Below are positions 44,817 through 54,679 of a stretch of DNA of 64,000 bases, piece after piece. Each line of letters begins with the position of its first letter. Position 1 is the stretch's first letter. Position numbers and translations under genes: made by a program. The DNA is from Cellvibrionaceae bacterium (GTDB lineage: Bacteria; Pseudomonadota; Gammaproteobacteria; Pseudomonadales; Cellvibrionaceae), in contig JANQJP010000013.1 in the NCBI GenBank assembly GCA_028281575.1, positions 1 to 64,000 of the forward strand, given 5' to 3'. The notes beneath the pieces are model-generated. The model was not told the origin of the DNA and ran no database searches. It saw only the letters and a program-made list of their open reading frames with translations.

Positions 44817-47156
44817 ATGTATGCATTTAAAAAATCGCTTTTGGCGGTCGCCATCTCTACAATTTCCATTTCTTTATGCGCTCAAGAGACACCAGAATCA
44901 CCGGAAGGAACCATTGAAGAAGTTTTTACAATAGGTAAAAGTGTGTCTTACGCGAACAACGCATCTACAGATACGATGTTAAGCCAGCAAACGACGTTGA
45001 CGAGTGCGCTTGCGGTTATTGATAACTTGCCGGGCGTATTAATTAATGAAGGTGATACTTTTGGTGCAGATGATTGGTCGACGACTGTGTCGATACGCGG
45101 CTTTTCTTTGAGTTTGGACGAGCAGCAAATTGGTATCACGATTGACAGCATTGCCAATGGTAACTCTAACTATGGTGGAGGTGCTAAGGCGAACCGGTAT
45201 ATTGATACAGAAAACCTGGCTGCGGTAGAGGTATCTCAGGGTACGGCTGATATTGCTTCACGTTCTAACGAAGCTTTAGGTGGCACTTTGAATTTCACCA
45301 CAATCGATCCCAGTGACCGTCAGCAAATGGTTGTTAGCTATACCAACGCAGAATTTGATTCGCGTAAATATTTTGTACGTTATGAAACAGGTGAAATTGC
45401 GCCGGAAACTTATGCTTGGATTAGCCTCTCCTCTCAAGAAAGCAGTGACTGGGTAGACCAAAGCGCTGAAAATACGCGCGATCATATTGCTGCAAAGCTT
45501 ATTACCAGCCTGGGTGCGGTTGATCTTACGGCTTATGCGTCCTATGACGATACACACGAAGATAATTATCAACGTGTAAGCCTGGGTCAGTTTGAAATTA
45601 ATCCTGAGTGGGATCGCCTGAATCCGGATTGGGTAGGTATTCCATATGTGGATCAGGTTTATCGTCGTGGTTGGTCTACTTTGCGCGAAAATACCTTCGC
45701 CTATTTGCAAGCCGATTATAGCGAGGGTGGCCTGGAGCTTAGTGGTAACGTTTACTTCCACGTAAACGAAGGTCGTGGTGACTGGATACCTCCTTATATC
45801 CGTGACGTGACAGACGATGAAGGCGCTTCCGAATCTGAACTCGTGAGCGGGAATACAATAAGGTCTGGTAATACGATCGGTCGCGTTTACTTTGTTGATG
45901 CTCAAGGTGTCGCTTTGGCCCCAATCGATGGCTGTGTAAGTTCAATTACCTTCCCTTATGGTGGTTCGGGTGCAAATGCTGATCCTGCATGTCATGCAGA
46001 TGGCGCAATTCCCGTTGGTTCTTATCGTCATACACATTACGAGAAAGAACGTTTTGGCATAAACGGTGATTTCAGTTGGACAGCAAACTTTGGTGACGTT
46101 GAAAATACTTTGAGAGGTGGTTTTTGGTACGAAGATTATCACCGCGAAGAGTCACGTGACTGGCATAAAATAATCGATTCGCGTTCAAGCTTCCGTTTTG
46201 ACCATACACCCTATTTGGTTCAATACGATCGCGATTTTCCAGTTGAAACGACTATGGTGTATTTGGAAGATAGCTTAGCGTTTGGCATTGTGACAGCGCG
46301 TTTGGGCGCAAAGCAATTTTTTGTAGATGTTGAAGCAGAAGATAATTTCAACGGAAATACCATCAGCGTTGAATCGGATTCAGACACATTGTTATCTGCC
46401 GGTGTTCTTGTCGACCTTCCAGTTGATGGCCTTGAAGTATTCGCGGGGTATGCGGAAAACTTCGCCGCTGTTAAAGATGTTGTATTAGAGCGGCCGTTAG
46501 CGGATTCCGCTGTAGATTTCGAAGATATCGAACCTGAAACAGCTGAGAATATTGATATTGGTTTACGCTATTCTAATGGCGACTTGAACGCGTCACTAAC
46601 TTATTACCAAATCGACTTTGAAAACCGTTTGATTTTCGTTAGCACGGGCGATCCAGTCCTGGGTATCGATTTTGGTGAAGAGGTCAGCGGCGGATATACC
46701 AATGTCGGTGGTGTTGAATCCTCTGGTTTCGAAGCTTCGTTAAGCTACGCGATTAACGACAACTTCTCGCTCTATTCTTCATATACCAATAATGCGTCTG
46801 AGTATGTGGGTGACAACCCGGCGTTCCCAACGGGGAATACTGTTTTCGGATCTGTTGAAGAGCAATTCGTTGTGTCGTTGGATTGGACGCGCGACAAATA
46901 TGTCGGCGGGATTTCTGCAAAGCAGGTTGGTGATCGTTGGCTCAATGCAGAAAACACACAACGCATGGATGCATACACCGTTGTTGATTTGTATGCAGGC
47001 GTTAGCATGGAGCTTGGTGGCGACATTGAACAATTGGATATTCGCTTCACCGTTAACAACTTAAATGACGAAAGTTATTTAGGGGGTGTTTCGGGTGAAT
47101 CCGCATGGATAGGCGCGCCGCGCACCGCAGCGGTAAATATTAAAGTGACGTTCTAA
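44817..47156 (+). CDS. TonB-dependent outer-membrane receptor
   Basis: 779 residues. Signal peptide MYAFKKSLLAVAISTISISLCAQ, TonB-box-like GTIEEVFTIG near residue 31, plug domain at ~50-170 (VLINEGDTFGADDWSTTVSIRGF, VEVSQGTADIASRSNEALGGTLNF), 22-strand barrel, and the C-terminal NIKVTF with terminal Phe. Imports a large scarce nutrient across the outer membrane with energy from TonB-ExbBD; the substrate cannot be read from sequence. The following PhoD-like phosphatase suggests a phosphorylated substrate, which is only contextual. Confidence 0.93.
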   Translation: MYAFKKSLLAVAISTISISLCAQETPESPEGTIEEVFTIGKSVSYANNASTDTMLSQQTTLTSALAVIDNLPGVLINEGDTFGADDWSTTVSIRGFSLSLDEQQIGITIDSIANGNSNYGGGAKANRYIDTENLAAVEVSQGTADIASRSNEALGGTLNFTTIDPSDRQQMVVSYTNAEFDSRKYFVRYETGEIAPETYAWISLSSQESSDWVDQSAENTRDHIAAKLITSLGAVDLTAYASYDDTHEDNYQRVSLGQFEINPEWDRLNPDWVGIPYVDQVYRRGWSTLRENTFAYLQADYSEGGLELSGNVYFHVNEGRGDWIPPYIRDVTDDEGASESELVSGNTIRSGNTIGRVYFVDAQGVALAPIDGCVSSITFPYGGSGANADPACHADGAIPVGSYRHTHYEKERFGINGDFSWTANFGDVENTLRGGFWYEDYHREESRDWHKIIDSRSSFRFDHTPYLVQYDRDFPVETTMVYLEDSLAFGIVTARLGAKQFFVDVEAEDNFNGNTISVESDSDTLLSAGVLVDLPVDGLEVFAGYAENFAAVKDVVLERPLADSAVDFEDIEPETAENIDIGLRYSNGDLNASLTYYQIDFENRLIFVSTGDPVLGIDFGEEVSGGYTNVGGVESSGFEASLSYAINDNFSLYSSYTNNASEYVGDNPAFPTGNTVFGSVEEQFVVSLDWTRDKYVGGISAKQVGDRWLNAENTQRMDAYTVVDLYAGVSMELGGDIEQLDIRFTVNNLNDESYLGGVSGESAWIGAPRTAAVNIKVTF

Positions 47157-47199
47157 TTTTCACTGTTCGATATGGCAGCTTAGTCTGCTATCACTTTAT

Positions 47200-47231
47200 A
47201 AAATCCCCACTTGGCGGTGGGGATTTTTTAT
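47200..47231 (+). terminator. Rho-independent terminator after the TonB receptor
   Basis: AAATCCCCAC-TTGGC-GGTGGGGATTT followed by TTTT, 44 bases after the stop codon. It ends 17 bases before the GTG of the next gene, so downstream expression may depend on read-through or a promoter within this short gap. Confidence 0.85.
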
Positions 47232-47247
47232 TTACGGGGATTGTATT

Positions 47248-48309
47248 GTGTTGACGTTAAGAAAAGTTTTGTCGAGTGTCTTATTCATTGCGTTTAGTCA
47301 AGTAGTTGTAGCAGATGCGGAAGACACAACTGTTAGCAAAATTGCCTTTGGTTCGTGCGCAAAGGAAAGTAAAGATCAACCTATCTGGACAGCGGTACTC
47401 GCTGAAGAACCAGATGTTTTTGTTTTTCTCGGTGACAATATTTACGCGGATACTTACGATCCAGCAGTCATCGAAAAAAAGTATCAAAAGCTGGCAGAAA
47501 AACCCGGTTTTAAAATGCTTCGCGAGCGCGTCGATGTTATTGCTACATGGGATGATCACGATTATGGTCAAAATGATGCCGGTGTAGAAAACCCGATAAA
47601 ACGCGAATCGAAAAAAGCGATGCTGGATTTTTGGGGGGTGGCCGAAGACAGTCCTCGTCGCGGTCGCGAAGGAGGTATTTACGGTGCCTATTATTTTGGC
47701 GATGGTGAACATCGCGTGCAGGTGCTGTTATTGGATTTGCGTTGGAATAGAACGAAGCTAAAAGAAGTCGGTACTTTCAGGAAGTTTTGGCGCAATTTTA
47801 AAAATGTTGGTCCCTATGCTCCTGTGGAAGACGAGAACGCGGTGTTTCTCGGCGAAGCGCAGTGGCAATGGTTGGAACAGGAACTACAAAAACCGGCGAA
47901 AATACGCATTGTTGGCAGCAGTTTACAATTGCTAGCCGACTTTACCGGTTGGGAGTCATGGTCGAACTATCCACGTGAGTTGCAGCGTTTGTTTGATCTG
48001 GTTAAAAAACATGAAATTGAAGGTCTGCTCGTTATCAGCGGTGATACGCATTGGACTGAACTTTCGCGCCGCGACGACGTCATCGGTTATCCGTTATATG
48101 ATTTGACGTCGAGTGGTTTAACCGAAGAGTGGCACCAGATTAGCCCAAATAAATACAGGCGTTCCGACGCTTATGCCGAAGCAAACTTCGGTCTAATTAC
48201 GATCGATTGGGAAGCTCAGCCCGTTGAAATTACCATGGAGGCACGGGACGTCAGAGGTAAAACCATGATCTCGCAACAAACGACATTGGACGAGCTTAGC
48301 TTCGACTAA
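47248..48309 (+). CDS. PhoD-like alkaline phosphatase / metallophosphoesterase
   Basis: 353 residues, GTG start preceded by ACGGGGA. Signal peptide (residues 1-24, VLSSVLFIAFSQVVVADAE). PhoD-type core: KIAFGSCAKE, DVFVFLGDNIYADTYD, VIATWDDHDYGQNDAG, LLDLRWNR and LLVISGDTHWTELSRRD, giving the expected metal ligands. Probably a periplasmic or secreted phosphodiesterase/phosphatase. Shorter than Bacillus PhoD because the N-terminal extra domain is missing. Paired with the TonB receptor upstream. Confidence 0.88.
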   Translation: MLTLRKVLSSVLFIAFSQVVVADAEDTTVSKIAFGSCAKESKDQPIWTAVLAEEPDVFVFLGDNIYADTYDPAVIEKKYQKLAEKPGFKMLRERVDVIATWDDHDYGQNDAGVENPIKRESKKAMLDFWGVAEDSPRRGREGGIYGAYYFGDGEHRVQVLLLDLRWNRTKLKEVGTFRKFWRNFKNVGPYAPVEDENAVFLGEAQWQWLEQELQKPAKIRIVGSSLQLLADFTGWESWSNYPRELQRLFDLVKKHEIEGLLVISGDTHWTELSRRDDVIGYPLYDLTSSGLTEEWHQISPNKYRRSDAYAEANFGLITIDWEAQPVEITMEARDVRGKTMISQQTTLDELSFD

Positions 48310-48371
48310 GCGTTGTTCCAGCGCGTTGGGCTTGTGTAATATAGCCGCTGACTTTTAGGAGCACAGCGATA

Positions 48372-49097
48372 ATGATCAAGTTGTATCAGATGCCGGTTTC
48401 CCATTTTTGCGAGAAGATTCGTTGGGCTTTGGCGTATAAGCGCCTGCCGCACAAATATAAAAACTTATTACCCGGGCTCCATATTCGCCCTATGATGAAA
48501 CTCTGTGGTCAGAGTTCATTGCCAGTGCTAAAAGATGGCAAGCATATAGTTTATAACTCATCGGATATTTTGACGTATCTAGATGATGCATATCCGCGCT
48601 TTCAATTGACGCCAGAAGATCCAGCATTAAAAGAGGAAGCCTTGGACTGGGAAAAATATGTCGACCAGAATGTTGGTCCCGCGGTTCGCATCGTCGCATA
48701 TTCGGAACTTTTAAAACGCCCCGACCTGCTATTGCCTATGTTTGCGCACGAGGGGCCCTGGTATACAGGTTTTGTGCTTAAAAAAGCCTTTCCAAGAATT
48801 CGGTCTGCGCTCAGAAAGTTTTTGCCGGTCAATGAAGAAAGTGTAGCGAAATCATTTTCTCAGTTAACTGCAGCTAAAGAGAAACTCATGCCGGTTTTGC
48901 GTGATTCGGAGTTTTTGGTTGGCGACACGTTTTCGCGCGCCGATCTCGCAGTGGCAGCACTTTGGGCGCCGCTGTTTTCTCCCGGTAAATACGGGGTGCC
49001 CTGGCCGGACACAATGCCGCTGGAGTTGCAGAACATTGAAAAACAGTTTGAAGAATTAAAGCCTTGGGTTGAAAGTGTATATGCGAAGTATCGCTAA
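48372..49097 (+). CDS. Glutathione S-transferase-like protein
   Basis: 241 residues. N-terminal thioredoxin-like domain (MIKLYQMPVSHFCEKIRWAL with SHFCEK in the catalytic position, SLPVLKDGKHIVYNSSDIL with the cis-Pro and SD motif) and an all-helical C-terminal domain from ~95 (FLVGDTFSRADLAVAALWAP). Cys13-type active site suggests reductase or dehalogenase-like chemistry, not the Ser/Tyr type. Single gene. Confidence 0.88.
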   Translation: MIKLYQMPVSHFCEKIRWALAYKRLPHKYKNLLPGLHIRPMMKLCGQSSLPVLKDGKHIVYNSSDILTYLDDAYPRFQLTPEDPALKEEALDWEKYVDQNVGPAVRIVAYSELLKRPDLLLPMFAHEGPWYTGFVLKKAFPRIRSALRKFLPVNEESVAKSFSQLTAAKEKLMPVLRDSEFLVGDTFSRADLAVAALWAPLFSPGKYGVPWPDTMPLELQNIEKQFEELKPWVESVYAKYR

Positions 49098-49110
49098 GGT
49101 GTATCAGAAA

Positions 49111-49989
49111 TTATACTGCTTCGGCACCTAGATCGAATCGTCCTTTCGCAAATTGCATTTGGAATGCTTTTTTATCTTCAGAGATATTGTGTAGCGCGGC
49201 GACAATGTCTTGTTTGATATTCGAATCAATGTAGGGACCTAAGTAAATTGCACCTAAGTCGCCAGCATCGTAGCTCCGCTCGTTTGTATCGTCTTCTTCT
49301 GAATCTGTCGCTTCACTTAAAAAACGCCACTCCCGCTCGTTTCTATAAACCGGTGCTTTCATCAGAAAACGTTCATTGAATGTTGCCGATGGGTCTGCGT
49401 TTACATTGTGAAAAATTGCACTGTATTGCTCTTTCAGTGTTGTTATTTCCGGGTGAATATTCTGATAGGTCATCGCCATGGGTTCGGCAAATGTTGTTCT
49501 TTCGCCGACTTTAAAACGTACGACGACTCCCCTAAACGCGTCTCCGTGCTTGTCCCAGACAACAAAGTTGTCCGGTTTTTCAAACATACTCAGGAGGTGA
49601 AGCTGCTTACAGAAGTCCTGCCATTTCACCATTAGCTTTTCCAGCTCTTCAAAGCGATGGTCCACCATCTTGATCAACAAATCGCGCAGTACCGCCTCGG
49701 CTTCTTCATGAGTTGAAAAACGTTGAGCTTCGCGCCAGCGGCGTATTGCACCCAATATAGGTGTGTCACCTTTAGGGTGCTCCCTGCCGAAGATAAGATT
49801 GACCGCCAATTTGATCGATGATGAGGTGAGTGAACTCTTATCGAAGCCGAGCTCACTGAGGTGGTTGATTTCCGTCGTGCCGTTAAGGTCCTCAGGCGTG
49901 TACCAACGCAATTTACGTGTCTGCAGGAGCGCAAGTGCTTGCTCGGCGCTGCAGTAGTAAAACAGTTTCTCCGGCGTAGTATGCTGCAC
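49111..49989 (-). CDS. DUF2971-like protein of unknown function
   Basis: 292 residues. Begins LFYYCSAEQALALLQTRKLRWYTPEDLNG, which matches the DUF2971 opening pattern (Y-K-Y-x-S...A..IL....L..s.p.dfND), later NFVVWDKHGDAFRGVVVRFKVGE (the 'mW.hYa..h.G.ciefd' region) and RNEREWRFL (the 'k...We.E.E.R.i' motif). No activity is established for the family; members appear in varied contexts, some near defence genes. Convergent with the GST gene. Function not recognised. Confidence 0.7.
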   Translation of the reverse strand: MQHTTPEKLFYYCSAEQALALLQTRKLRWYTPEDLNGTTEINHLSELGFDKSSLTSSSIKLAVNLIFGREHPKGDTPILGAIRRWREAQRFSTHEEAEAVLRDLLIKMVDHRFEELEKLMVKWQDFCKQLHLLSMFEKPDNFVVWDKHGDAFRGVVVRFKVGERTTFAEPMAMTYQNIHPEITTLKEQYSAIFHNVNADPSATFNERFLMKAPVYRNEREWRFLSEATDSEEDDTNERSYDAGDLGAIYLGPYIDSNIKQDIVAALHNISEDKKAFQMQFAKGRFDLGAEAV

Positions 49990-50180
49990 GTTGGGTCCCG
50001 AGGTAGTATTAAATGGTTGAAAAGGCGTTTCTGCTTATAAGCGTAGCTCATATGCAGCATCTTCACTGAGAAAATATAAGCCGTTTGTGTTACGCCTGCC
50101 GGTTTTTTCCCATTTTCGACTGAGGGCACTGGCGTTACAATAGCTCGCTATTTTATCCAGGAGACGGTAGGTAAATATAC

Positions 50181-51191
50181 GTGGAATTTGCTGGCGCTAA
50201 CATACTTTCTGTAGACCAATTTGAACGATCAGATATTGAACAGGTGTTTGCTGTGGCAGATAAAATGGAGCCTTATGCCAAGCGGCGTATGGTTACACGT
50301 GTATTGGAAGGAGCGATACTTGGCAATATGTTTTTTGAGCCGAGTACCCGCACCCGGGTCAGCTTTGGTTGCGCATTTAATTTGCTCGGTGGCGAAGTAC
50401 GGGAAACAACCGGGTTTAAGAGCTCAGCGATCGCCAAGGGGGAGAGCCTCTACGATACTGCACGTGTTCTCTCCGGCTACAGCGACATTATCTGCATGCG
50501 CCATCCCGAATCGGGTTCAGTCGCTGAATTTGCAGCCGCGAGCAGGGTACCAGTGATAAACGGTGGTGATGGCGCGAACGAGCATCCCAGCCAGGCGTTA
50601 CTTGATCTCTATACTATTCAAAAAGAAGTTGCGGCCAAGCGCGGTTCTCTGGATGGTTTGCGGATCGCGATGATTGGCGACCTGAAATATGGCCGGACTG
50701 TCCACTCACTCGTTCGCCTGTTGCGCCTGTATAAGAAATTGCATGTAGTGTTGGTTTCGCCACAAGAGCTATCCATGCCAGAGAAGTATGTCAGTGAGTT
50801 GCTGGAGGCCGGTCACAAGGTCGAAGTATCAACTGAACTGACGGATGGTATAGCGCATGTGGATATTGTGTACTCAACTCGCATTCAAGAGGAACGGTTT
50901 GCCTCACAAGAAGAGGCGGATGTGTATCGCGGACGTTTTCGCTTAAACCAGGCCATTTACACCAAATTTTGTGAGCCCAATACCGTTATCATGCACCCGT
51001 TGCCGCGCGACTCGCGCTCGGGTGCGAACGAGCTCGATAATGACCTCAATCAAAATCCCAATTTGGCCATTTTTCGGCAAGCGGATAATGGCGTGCTGGT
51101 GAGGATGGCGCTATTTGCGCTGATACTCAATGTTGTCGATCAGGTCGATCGATCCGCGCGTGAAGTGAATTGGTACCATCGTCGAACCTAG
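50181..51191 (+). CDS. pyrB: Aspartate carbamoyltransferase catalytic chain
   Basis: 336 residues, GTG start preceded by GGAGACGGTAGGT. Carbamoyl-phosphate loop FEPSTRTRVSF (S-T-R-T-R), EHPSQALLDLYTI, IAMIGDLKYGRTVHSL and MHPLPRDSRS with catalytic residues. First committed step of pyrimidine synthesis. A pyrI regulatory chain does not follow, so the enzyme is either unregulated or pairs with a subunit encoded elsewhere. Confidence 0.95.
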   Translation: MEFAGANILSVDQFERSDIEQVFAVADKMEPYAKRRMVTRVLEGAILGNMFFEPSTRTRVSFGCAFNLLGGEVRETTGFKSSAIAKGESLYDTARVLSGYSDIICMRHPESGSVAEFAAASRVPVINGGDGANEHPSQALLDLYTIQKEVAAKRGSLDGLRIAMIGDLKYGRTVHSLVRLLRLYKKLHVVLVSPQELSMPEKYVSELLEAGHKVEVSTELTDGIAHVDIVYSTRIQEERFASQEEADVYRGRFRLNQAIYTKFCEPNTVIMHPLPRDSRSGANELDNDLNQNPNLAIFRQADNGVLVRMALFALILNVVDQVDRSAREVNWYHRRT

Positions 51192-51415
51192 GATCTGATA
51201 ACAGGCCCTAAATGTGCAGCTGCCGCTTTGAGCAAACTGCAGATTTTGTACAGGTTTTTGTTGGGCTATAAGAAAAATGCCTGCATATAACAAAAGTGAA
51301 ATATCTGTCCAAAATATAGTCAAAAAGAGTCTATTTTCACCTAGCTAAAGTGTGAAACCTTCTGGTATTTTGCCTACCTAATGCGGCTATACTGAATTTA
51401 AGATGAGTATGAAGT

Positions 51416-51447
51416 CGCAAAAAGCCGTTCCGCAGTCGGTTTTTGCG
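51416..51447. repeat. Long hairpin before the EF-hand gene
   Basis: CGCAAAAAGCCG (51416-51427) pairs with CGGTTTTTGCG (51437-51447), an 11-bp stem with one bulged G. It lies in the 307-base gap after pyrB, about 50 bases before the next start codon. It could end pyrB transcription or form in the leader; no clear T-run follows. The rest of the gap shows nothing recognisable. Confidence 0.5.
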
Positions 51448-51498
51448 CGAACTTCAGTCGCTTCTTAACCCAATAAATACGATAAACAGGTGAAAATC

Positions 51499-51966
51499 AT
51501 GGTGCGTAAAACGATAATAGGCGTGCTGATAAGTATGTTAACCCTAGCATCTGCCAGCGCACAGGAAGGTGGTCCGGACGAGCAGTGGTTGCTCGCGAAA
51601 TATGATGTAAATGGTGATCAGGTCATTAGCAGCAATGAGGTTGCGGACAAGCGCAAGCAGGCCTTCGTAAAAATGGATTTTGACCAAGACGGCGATGTGA
51701 GTTTCGCTGAATATGAGCAATTGGATCAAATTCGTCGGACGATCCTTTTAAAGGCGAGATTTGACAAACTGGACGCCAATCATGATGGTCGACTTACCGG
51801 GGCTGAATACAGCTCATATCTGGGAAGTTTTGATCGCCTGGATCAAAATCGTGATGGTCAGTTATCTCAGCACGAGATGACGCGTAAACGAGAGATCGCA
51901 AAGAAAGATAAAAATGAAGCGGACGTGTGCTTATTGTGGGTCTGTGTGCGCAAAAACATGTGGTAG
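51499..51966 (+). CDS. Exported four-EF-hand protein
   Basis: 155 residues from the ATG at 51499 with CAGGTG upstream; a GTG at 51490 is less likely. Signal peptide (residues 1-22, IGVLISMLTLASASAQ). Four EF-hand loops: DVNGDQVISSNE, DFDQDGDVSFAE, DANHDGRLTGAE, DQNRDGQLSQHE, with alternating Asp/Asn ligands and the position-12 Glu. Probably a periplasmic or secreted Ca2+-binding protein. The last ~20 residues contain two cysteines (VCLLWVCVRKN). Partner unknown. Confidence 0.88.
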   Translation: MVRKTIIGVLISMLTLASASAQEGGPDEQWLLAKYDVNGDQVISSNEVADKRKQAFVKMDFDQDGDVSFAEYEQLDQIRRTILLKARFDKLDANHDGRLTGAEYSSYLGSFDRLDQNRDGQLSQHEMTRKREIAKKDKNEADVCLLWVCVRKNMW

Positions 51967-51986
51967 TTCTCGTGTTTTTTAAGGTG

Positions 51987-53273
51987 TTATTTGGTACCTA
52001 AAAACTGGTCGATTTTTGCAATAAGCTGGTGCCCGTCAATGGGATATCTCAATGTCCCATTTGCACCAAGTTCTTTTCCTATTTCTTTTATTTCGTTTTT
52101 ATTCAGCGATGAAAGCAGCAGCAGTGGTGCTTCATTTAAATGTATTCGCATGCTTAGCTTGCGGTAGATATCAAGTACTTCGTCAGATTCATTTTCAACG
52201 TTCACAATAACAAGCTCGGCTTGACTGTCGTTTTCAGCAAGGTGCATATCATCCTCTTCTTGGATGACCGACAAGTCGCAATGGCCTTCCAGCGTCGAGT
52301 TAATCTGTTCGAAGCTCACCGGGTCTTTGTCGATTAATAAGACTTTATGCAGATTGGTAAAATCACTTATGTTGGAACGGTTGCGGCCCTGGCGCTTGCT
52401 TAAATAAAGTGATCTATCAGCAGAACTGATGATTTGTTGAAGGTCGGCACCCGTCGTATATTTCAGGGCGCAGCCGCCCACACTGACAGTAACCCGCTTG
52501 TATTCCGGCGATTCCGAATGAGGGATATCCAAGGCGTAAATCGCTCGAATCAGTTGTTCCGCGACATGCGTTGCGCCAATTCGGTCGGTGTCTGGCAGCA
52601 ACACAATAAACTCTTCACCGCCGTAGCGCGCTACCACGTCACCCGCGCGGTTGAATTGGCTGCTCAGTGTTTGTGCGACGTTGACAATGCAGTCATCTCC
52701 GGCCAAGTGGCCGTAGGTGTCGTTATAGCGTTTGAAAAAATCGATATCGAGGAGCAGGATTGCCAGAGGTTGCTTGTTGCGCGTTGCCGTGCGCCAGGCT
52801 TCTGTGGCTTTTTCTTCAAAGGTGCGACGATTATATAGGTGGGTAAGGCTGTCGCGCTGGCTCAGGCGCTTGAGTTCTTCATTCAGGCGGTGGAGCTGGC
52901 TGCGCATATTTGCAATGCGTTCCATTGCCGCGATTTTAGCTTTGAGAATGACTTTACTGATGGGTTTTATCAGATAGTCGTCACCGCCAACGGCAATGCC
53001 TTCTTCCAGACTTTTTTCTTCGCTTTTGCCGGTGACGAAAATAATGGGAATCCAATGTTCGGCCAGGCTTTCGCGAATAAGGCGGGTGGTTTCGAAGCCA
53101 TCGAGTCCGGGCATCTCAACATCCATGACGACCATGTCAATTTGCATTTGATCGATGATTTGTACGGCTTTTTCCCCGTTTTCCGCAATGACGGTCTCGT
53201 GGCCAGCCTCGCGGATGTATGCGTCCATCGCAAATCTTAGAGTTGCACTATCTTCAACAAGGAGTATTTTCAT
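51987..53273 (-). CDS. REC-GGDEF diguanylate cyclase with a second receiver-like domain
   Basis: 428 residues from the ATG at 53273. Receiver domain 1-120 (MKILLVEDSATL, phosphoacceptor Asp in MVVMDVEMPGLDGF), GGDEF domain ~130-300 with RYGGEEF (active A-site) and RAGD five residues before it (inhibitory I-site), then a third domain ~305-428 (VLLIDKDPVSFEQI, LVIVNVENES, GANGTLRYPIDGHQLIAKI) that has receiver spacing but lacks a clear phosphoacceptor Asp. Makes cyclic di-GMP on phosphorylation. The ribosome binding site is weak. Confidence 0.9.
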   Translation of the reverse strand: MKILLVEDSATLRFAMDAYIREAGHETVIAENGEKAVQIIDQMQIDMVVMDVEMPGLDGFETTRLIRESLAEHWIPIIFVTGKSEEKSLEEGIAVGGDDYLIKPISKVILKAKIAAMERIANMRSQLHRLNEELKRLSQRDSLTHLYNRRTFEEKATEAWRTATRNKQPLAILLLDIDFFKRYNDTYGHLAGDDCIVNVAQTLSSQFNRAGDVVARYGGEEFIVLLPDTDRIGATHVAEQLIRAIYALDIPHSESPEYKRVTVSVGGCALKYTTGADLQQIISSADRSLYLSKRQGRNRSNISDFTNLHKVLLIDKDPVSFEQINSTLEGHCDLSVIQEEDDMHLAENDSQAELVIVNVENESDEVLDIYRKLSMRIHLNEAPLLLLSSLNKNEIKEIGKELGANGTLRYPIDGHQLIAKIDQFLGTK

Positions 53274-53478
53274 AAAGCACAAAGCAGCGTCAATAAGGAG
53301 ATGTTAGCACATCTTTGACCAATCAATTTCAACCACGGGGGATTCTCTATATAATGGCTCGCTTTGAGCGAAGGGAAGTTGCCCAAATGATAAGTATGAG
53401 CGCACTGATTATTTTCCGTCCAGATGTGCCGCAACGGTATTCGGTTTTCTCTTAGATTTTTCCCAGGACACTATCTCC

Positions 53479-54630
53479 ATGTCAGATTTTGACGCTATTA
53501 GGCCGTATCACGATGATGAGGTGGCGGCAATTCTCGTTCGACTAGTTAATGACAGAGAATTCCTGAATTCAATAATTCGCCTCAAATTTGGTAAAACAGT
53601 AAGCCTTTTTAGCTTTGCATTGCGCGGCCTTGTGAAAGTCCGTTTAACAAAAGAAATACAACATATCCACTCCATTGCTGATTTTCAGGCGGAGATAGAA
53701 AATTACCTGGTCAAGTCCTTAAGCACAACGACATCCCGAGTCACTGTTTCTGGTTTGGAGAATCTCGACAACAATGAGGCCTACCTGTTTATCAGCAATC
53801 ATCGTGATATCGCGATGGACCCCGCATTAGTGAATTTGATGATTTATCGCAATGGTTTTTCTACATTGCGCATCGCCATCGGAGACAATTTGCTCACCAA
53901 GCCATTTGCCAGTGACTTAATGCGTTTAAATAAGAGTTTTATTGTCAATCGTTCGGCGACTGCACCACGTGAAAAATTAAAAGCTGCGCGCCTGCTATCA
54001 AGCTATATTCACCACTCGGTATTGAAAGATAAAGAAAATGTCTGGATTGCTCAACGGGAAGGGCGGGCAAAGGATGGGCTGGATCGCACCAACACAGCGA
54101 TTATCAGCATGTTGGCGATGAGCAAGCCTAAAGCGCAGTCGCTGTCGGAATATATGCAAGAGGCGCGCGTAGTGCCTGTGAGTATTTCTTATGAATACGA
54201 TCCCTGTGACGCGGATAAAGCGCGCGAACTCTACAGTGTTCAAGAACATGGTGGGTATCAGAAAGATGAGCACGAAGACGTGCAAAGTATCGCTCAGGGT
54301 ATTACTGGATACAAAGGCCATGTCCACCTTGCGTTTGGCAAAACACTGCAGGACGATTACGAAGATACCTCAACCGTTACTCAAGAATTAGACCGGCAAA
54401 TTTTGTTGAATTATCACTTACACCCATCGAATTGCATCGCTTTTGAAATACTGGAGGGCCATGCGCCTGAGGTGGAAATCAACGGTAAGTTATTTGGTGA
54501 GCAAGAGTTTACCGAGGAACGCAAGCAATTTAAGCTCAGGCTGGATGCCATCGACGCTTTGCACAGGGAAATATTTTTAAGCGCCTATGCAAATCCGGTT
54601 AAAGACAAACTTAGTTTAGCTGGTGAATAA
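53479..54630 (+). CDS. Glycerol-3-phosphate/1-acylglycerol-3-phosphate acyltransferase family protein
   Basis: 383 residues. PlsC-type core: FISNHRDIAMDPALVNLM (H-x4-D), NKSFIVNRS (motif II) and WIAQREGRAKDGLDRT (motif III, E-G-R). No N-terminal membrane segment stands out. Probably transfers acyl chains in phospholipid synthesis or to another acceptor; specificity unknown. A TATAAT-like box (53348-53355) precedes it. Confidence 0.85.
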   Translation: MSDFDAIRPYHDDEVAAILVRLVNDREFLNSIIRLKFGKTVSLFSFALRGLVKVRLTKEIQHIHSIADFQAEIENYLVKSLSTTTSRVTVSGLENLDNNEAYLFISNHRDIAMDPALVNLMIYRNGFSTLRIAIGDNLLTKPFASDLMRLNKSFIVNRSATAPREKLKAARLLSSYIHHSVLKDKENVWIAQREGRAKDGLDRTNTAIISMLAMSKPKAQSLSEYMQEARVVPVSISYEYDPCDADKARELYSVQEHGGYQKDEHEDVQSIAQGITGYKGHVHLAFGKTLQDDYEDTSTVTQELDRQILLNYHLHPSNCIAFEILEGHAPEVEINGKLFGEQEFTEERKQFKLRLDAIDALHREIFLSAYANPVKDKLSLAGE

Positions 54631-54679
54631 AGCGTGAGACATGCCAAAATAAAAATATTTCCCTTCACTGTTAAAGCAT

